Below the pieces are notes generated by a model, which did no database searches, was not told where the DNA came from, and worked only from the letters and a program-made list of their open reading frames with translations. A stretch of DNA of 64,000 nucleotides, from contig JAXLWZ010000009.1 in NCBI GenBank assembly GCA_046328225.1, forward strand, positions 1 through 64,000, given 5' to 3'. Positions 61,523 through 64,000 of the stretch are shown here, in pieces. Source of the stretch: Amarobacillus sp046328225. Its GTDB lineage: Bacteria; Chloroflexota; Dehalococcoidia; Tepidiformales; Tepidiformaceae. The first letter of the stretch is position 1; every line of letters starts with the position of its first letter. The translations under genes and the position numbers were made by a program.

Positions 61523-62664
61523 ACCACGGTGCCCCGGCACACCGTCGCCGCGACCGCGAGTGTGCGGTCCAACAGCACCAGGTCCGCATCGAACCCGTGC
61601 TGGATGGCGCCTTTGCGATCACTCGCGCCGGCCACGCGCGCGCCGTTCGTCGAGCACAGGCGGAAGGCCGTCCAGGGGTCGATTCCGACCACTTCGACCG
61701 CCGTGCGGAAGTGCGCGTCCATCGTCGCCACGCTGCCGACGATGGTGCCGTCGGCCTTGCGCGCGGCGAGCCCGTCCACCTCCACGGGGAAGCCCGCGAA
61801 CTGCGCCGCGAGCGAGTTCGTCCCCGCGATCTGCAGGTTGTCCGTGACGGTCACGAAGCGGTTCGGGCCGAGCAGCCGGTAAGCCAGGCGAAGGACATCG
61901 GGGGCGACGTGCGTGCCGTCGCAGATGAGTTCGCAAGTGACGTTCGCATCGAGCAGCGCCGCCGCGAGCGGGCCACCCTCGCGCTGGTGGAGAGGGCGCA
62001 TGGCGTTGAACAGGTGGGTGACGTGGCGCACGCCGGCATCGAAGCCGCGTCGCGCCTCCTCGGCGGTGGCGTCGGTGTGGCCCATCGCCGCGATTGCGCC
62101 GGACGCGACGACGGCGGCCGCGAGCTCGAGCCCGCCGTGCAGCTCGGGTGCGAATGTGACCTGCCGGATGAGCCCGCGCGCCGCCTCCTGGTAGCGCCAG
62201 AACTCGTCCCGGGCCGGTTCGCGGAGCATGTCGGGGTGGAACGCGCCGCGCCGCATGGGGTTCAGAAATGGCCCTTCGAGATGGAAGCCGAGCGGCTCGG
62301 CGCCATCGCCCGTGGCGCCGACCTCCGGCGCCAGCGTGCCCAGCAGCTCCGCCGTCTCCTGCGCGCTCGGGCCGACCGTGCTCACGAGGAACGACGTCAC
62401 CCCCCGGCTCGCGACCCAGTGCGCGTAGGCAGAGATCGCGCCGCCGGCGGGCGAGAAAAAGCTGTGGCCGCCGCCGCCGTGGACGTGAGCATCGACGAAA
62501 CCCGGGCCAACGACGAGGCCGGCGGCGTCGAGCGTGTCCGCCGCGCCGTCCTCGAGTTCGCCGCCCACGGCCACGATGCGCGTGCCATCGCAGAGGATGT
62601 CGCAGCGCGAAGGGCCGTGCGGGAGCGCGGCGATGCCGTTGCGGATGAGCAGCCTTCGCGGCAT
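61483..62664 (-). CDS. nagA: N-acetylglucosamine-6-phosphate deacetylase
   Basis: 393 residues. The metal site HVHGGGG, HLEGPFLNP (Glu), MGHTDAT (His), THLFNAM (His) and VTDNLQIAG (catalytic Asp) are all present, and GFDADLVLLD ends the barrel. It deacetylates GlcNAc-6-P in amino-sugar use or cell-wall recycling. nagB and a PTS are not nearby. Confidence 0.93.
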   Translation of the reverse strand: MPRRLLIRNGIAALPHGPSRCDILCDGTRIVAVGGELEDGAADTLDAAGLVVGPGFVDAHVHGGGGHSFFSPAGGAISAYAHWVASRGVTSFLVSTVGPSAQETAELLGTLAPEVGATGDGAEPLGFHLEGPFLNPMRRGAFHPDMLREPARDEFWRYQEAARGLIRQVTFAPELHGGLELAAAVVASGAIAAMGHTDATAEEARRGFDAGVRHVTHLFNAMRPLHQREGGPLAAALLDANVTCELICDGTHVAPDVLRLAYRLLGPNRFVTVTDNLQIAGTNSLAAQFAGFPVEVDGLAARKADGTIVGSVATMDAHFRTAVEVVGIDPWTAFRLCSTNGARVAGASDRKGAIQHGFDADLVLLDRTLAVAATVCRGTVVYSREPSRLALSA

Positions 62665-62752
62665 GGCGGCCCCGTGGTTGTGGGTGGACGCCTATTCTTT
62701 GCGCGCGTCGCGGCCATGTCCAGAGCCGCGCCGGAGGTTGCCCCGAAACTGA

Positions 62753-62780
62753 AAGGGGGCAGGCCATCGCCTGCCCCCTT
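62753..62780 (-). terminator. Terminator of the blue-copper gene
   Basis: A 12-bp perfect stem (AAGGGGGCAGGC/GCCTGCCCCCTT) with a 4-nt loop, 19 nt after the stop on the minus strand. Confidence 0.8.
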
Positions 62781-62799
62781 CCCCGTGATGTGCCGCCGT

Positions 62800-63225
62800 C
62801 TATTCGACGGTGATGGTCGCCTTCATCTGCGGGTGGTAGTCGCACGTCACCTTGTAGGTGCCGGCCTTGCCCGCCGACCAGGTGACGATGTCGCCCTTGC
62901 GCATGTTCCCGGAGACGTTCTTCGTGTCGATCGTGACCGTGTGAATCGCGGTCTCGCTGTTCTTGAAGTAGATCTTCTCGTTCACCTTCGCCTTCACCGC
63001 ATCCGGCTTGAAGGCGAGGTTGTCCTGGTCGACCATCGGCGCGCCGGCCGGGACTTCGGTGATCTTGTCGCCGTTGCCCGCGGGCGCGGTCGTGGCGTCG
63101 CCGCTCGCCTTCGTCGGCGCGGCGGTGGAGCTGCCCGAGTCGTCATCGCCGCCACAGGCGACGCCGGAGAGCAGGCCAACCGCGAGGACCGGGCCCATGG
63201 CGGCCCAGAGCCATTTCCGTTGCAC
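62800..63225 (-). CDS. Plastocyanin-like blue-copper lipoprotein
   Basis: 141 residues from a GTG with AGGAGG 7 nt upstream. Lipobox LLSGVAC, an Asp/Ser/Thr-rich linker, then a cupredoxin domain with TAIHTVTI (His) and VTCDYHPQM (Cys, His, Met), the type 1 copper set. A small electron carrier anchored outside the membrane. It may interact with respiratory partners that are not encoded here. Confidence 0.9.
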   Translation of the reverse strand: MQRKWLWAAMGPVLAVGLLSGVACGGDDDSGSSTAAPTKASGDATTAPAGNGDKITEVPAGAPMVDQDNLAFKPDAVKAKVNEKIYFKNSETAIHTVTIDTKNVSGNMRKGDIVTWSAGKAGTYKVTCDYHPQMKATITVE

Positions 63226-63396
63226 GAATGAATCCTCCTGTTGCTTTGTGCGTAGCGTCACAAGTGTGCGGTACGTTTCGTTCAGGCGGGGACGAGACAC
63301 ACCGTCTACGCGAAAAAGCAATGTCCGTATTTGCTACAGCTATCAATTGTTTCGGATTTGTTGCGCTCGGGCCACGGCCAACGCGCGCGGTTGGCG

Positions 63397-63657
63397 TCAG
63401 GCCGCTTCGTCGTCCCAGGCCGCGAGCTGCCGGCGCAGGCGGCGGATGCGCCGCACCCGGTCGAGCGCGCTGAGGTGGCTCGCGCCATCGAGGAAGACGG
63501 AACCGCCGCACCGCTGGCAGCGCACGTGCTCCTCCGGTTGCGCCCCCTCGGGCATCGCCGCGCAGCCCGCGTAGGTCAGCGCCGTGCCGGCCGTGCCACT
63601 CCAGGAACCGTTGGCGTGCCCGCAATGCAGGCAGACGATCTCGCCGCGAACGTTCAT
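63397..63657 (-). CDS. Small zinc-ribbon protein
   Basis: 86 residues from an ATG with GAGG upstream. Two cysteine knuckles, CLHCGHAN and CQRCGGSVFLDG, are about 41 residues apart, followed by a basic helical tail (RVRRIRRLRRQLAAW). Fits a treble-clef or zinc ribbon that may bind nucleic acid or protein. The 172-nt gap up to the copper gene holds no recognised feature. Confidence 0.75.
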   Translation of the reverse strand: MNVRGEIVCLHCGHANGSWSGTAGTALTYAGCAAMPEGAQPEEHVRCQRCGGSVFLDGASHLSALDRVRRIRRLRRQLAAWDDEAA

Positions 63658-63850
63658 CGCTGATACCTCGCTTCGGAGTATGCGGCCCGATCGGGTTTCG
63701 TCCGCATTGGTGAGAACCCCATGGAGCGCGCAGCCGTGCCCCAAGCGCGCCGGGCGGCGCCATCGACATGCGCCTGGAGCCGCCATCGACACGGATGTGA
63801 AATCGATTCATACTCCGCCTGCCGCGCCCGGCGGCCCCGGAGGCACCTTC

Positions 63851-64000
63851 TTGTCCGAACCGTCCCTGCTTCGCGAGCTCACCGCCGACGGCGTGCTCAT
63901 CCTCACCCTCAATCGCCCCGAGACCATGAACGCGCTCACGGGCGAGATCTCGCAGGGGATCCAGGCCGCCGCCATCGAATCCAAGACGAACGACGCCATC
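63851..64000 (+). CDS. Enoyl-CoA hydratase family protein, 3' end beyond window
   Basis: First 50 residues from a TTG with GGAGG 8 nt upstream. LRELTADGVLILTLNRPETMNALTGE is the crotonase N-terminal signature. The oxyanion-hole and catalytic regions lie beyond the window. Confidence 0.85.
   Translation, partial: MSEPSLLRELTADGVLILTLNRPETMNALTGEISQGIQAAAIESKTNDAI

Overview
The window is GC-rich, gene-dense bacterial DNA in which GTG and TTG starts are common. Many operon joints overlap by 4 nt (GTGA or ATGA), and several convergent genes end within a few bases of each other. No 16S or core phylogenetic marker set is present, so the taxon is an inference. The mix fits a Chloroflexota (Dehalococcoidia-like) bacterium better than an actinobacterium or proteobacterium: type III CoA-transferases with DUF3237 and an amidase, an NHLRC2-like lipoprotein, TP-stalked surface proteins, DnaE2 under a Gram-positive-type LexA box, and DinB-family proteins.

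Layout. 0-6.4 kb: a minus-strand operon (site-2-type protease, HD protein, TyrA cut by the window edge) diverges from a plus-strand run of two paralogous membrane-anchored beta-propellers, a secreted lysozyme-like protein and a TesB-like thioesterase. 6.4-13.7 kb: DnaE2 with an SOS promoter, a C-terminally anchored surface protein, a Tag-like glycosylase, a matrixin-like metalloprotease and an NnrS-like membrane protein. 13.7-16.7 kb: two type III CoA-transferases and a DUF3237 protein. 16.8-18.5 kb: tRNA-Ala(CGC), a 56-aa zinc-ribbon protein, and rimM-khpA-rpsP. 18.5-24.5 kb: a peptide-type ABC importer (two permeases) preceded by two tandem near-identical substrate-binding genes, both full of indels. 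The indel cluster runs on through a ferredoxin-thioredoxin-reductase-like gene into the 3' end of an MFS gene (about 21.8-25.65 kb), with intact genes on both sides.

26.7-32.2 kb: Yip1-like membrane protein, enoyl-CoA hydratase, a third CoA-transferase, an amidase and an SDR, which look like a catabolic acyl-CoA/amide set. 32.2-35.7 kb: a polyphosphate kinase 2 pair that looks like a split two-domain class II enzyme, a membrane protein with HETRH, a secreted protein and a flavin reductase. 35.8-44.1 kb: PBP1C coupled to a 1971-aa alpha-2-macroglobulin that lacks the thioester cysteine. 44.1-50.8 kb: a MacB/LolCDE-like ABC pair, LemA-HtpX, an EEP-family phosphatase, MoeA and a stand-alone Lrp/AsnC sensor domain.

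50.9-64 kb: NHLRC2-like lipoprotein, DinB, lipid kinase, and then a six-gene plus-strand operon: ApbE, an Asp/His-rich exported protein, a small anchored protein, a ferric-reductase-like cytochrome b, a putative anti-sigma protein with a (KSDD)n tail, and an ECF sigma factor. It faces a second ECF/anti-sigma (SigK-RskA type) pair. An HtrA-like lipoprotein, a BtuF-like protein, NagA, a blue-copper lipoprotein, a zinc-ribbon protein and a truncated enoyl-CoA hydratase finish the window. The sigma-regulated ApbE/cytochrome operon is the best candidate for an undescribed system. No CRISPR array, IS element, prophage or integrase was recognised.
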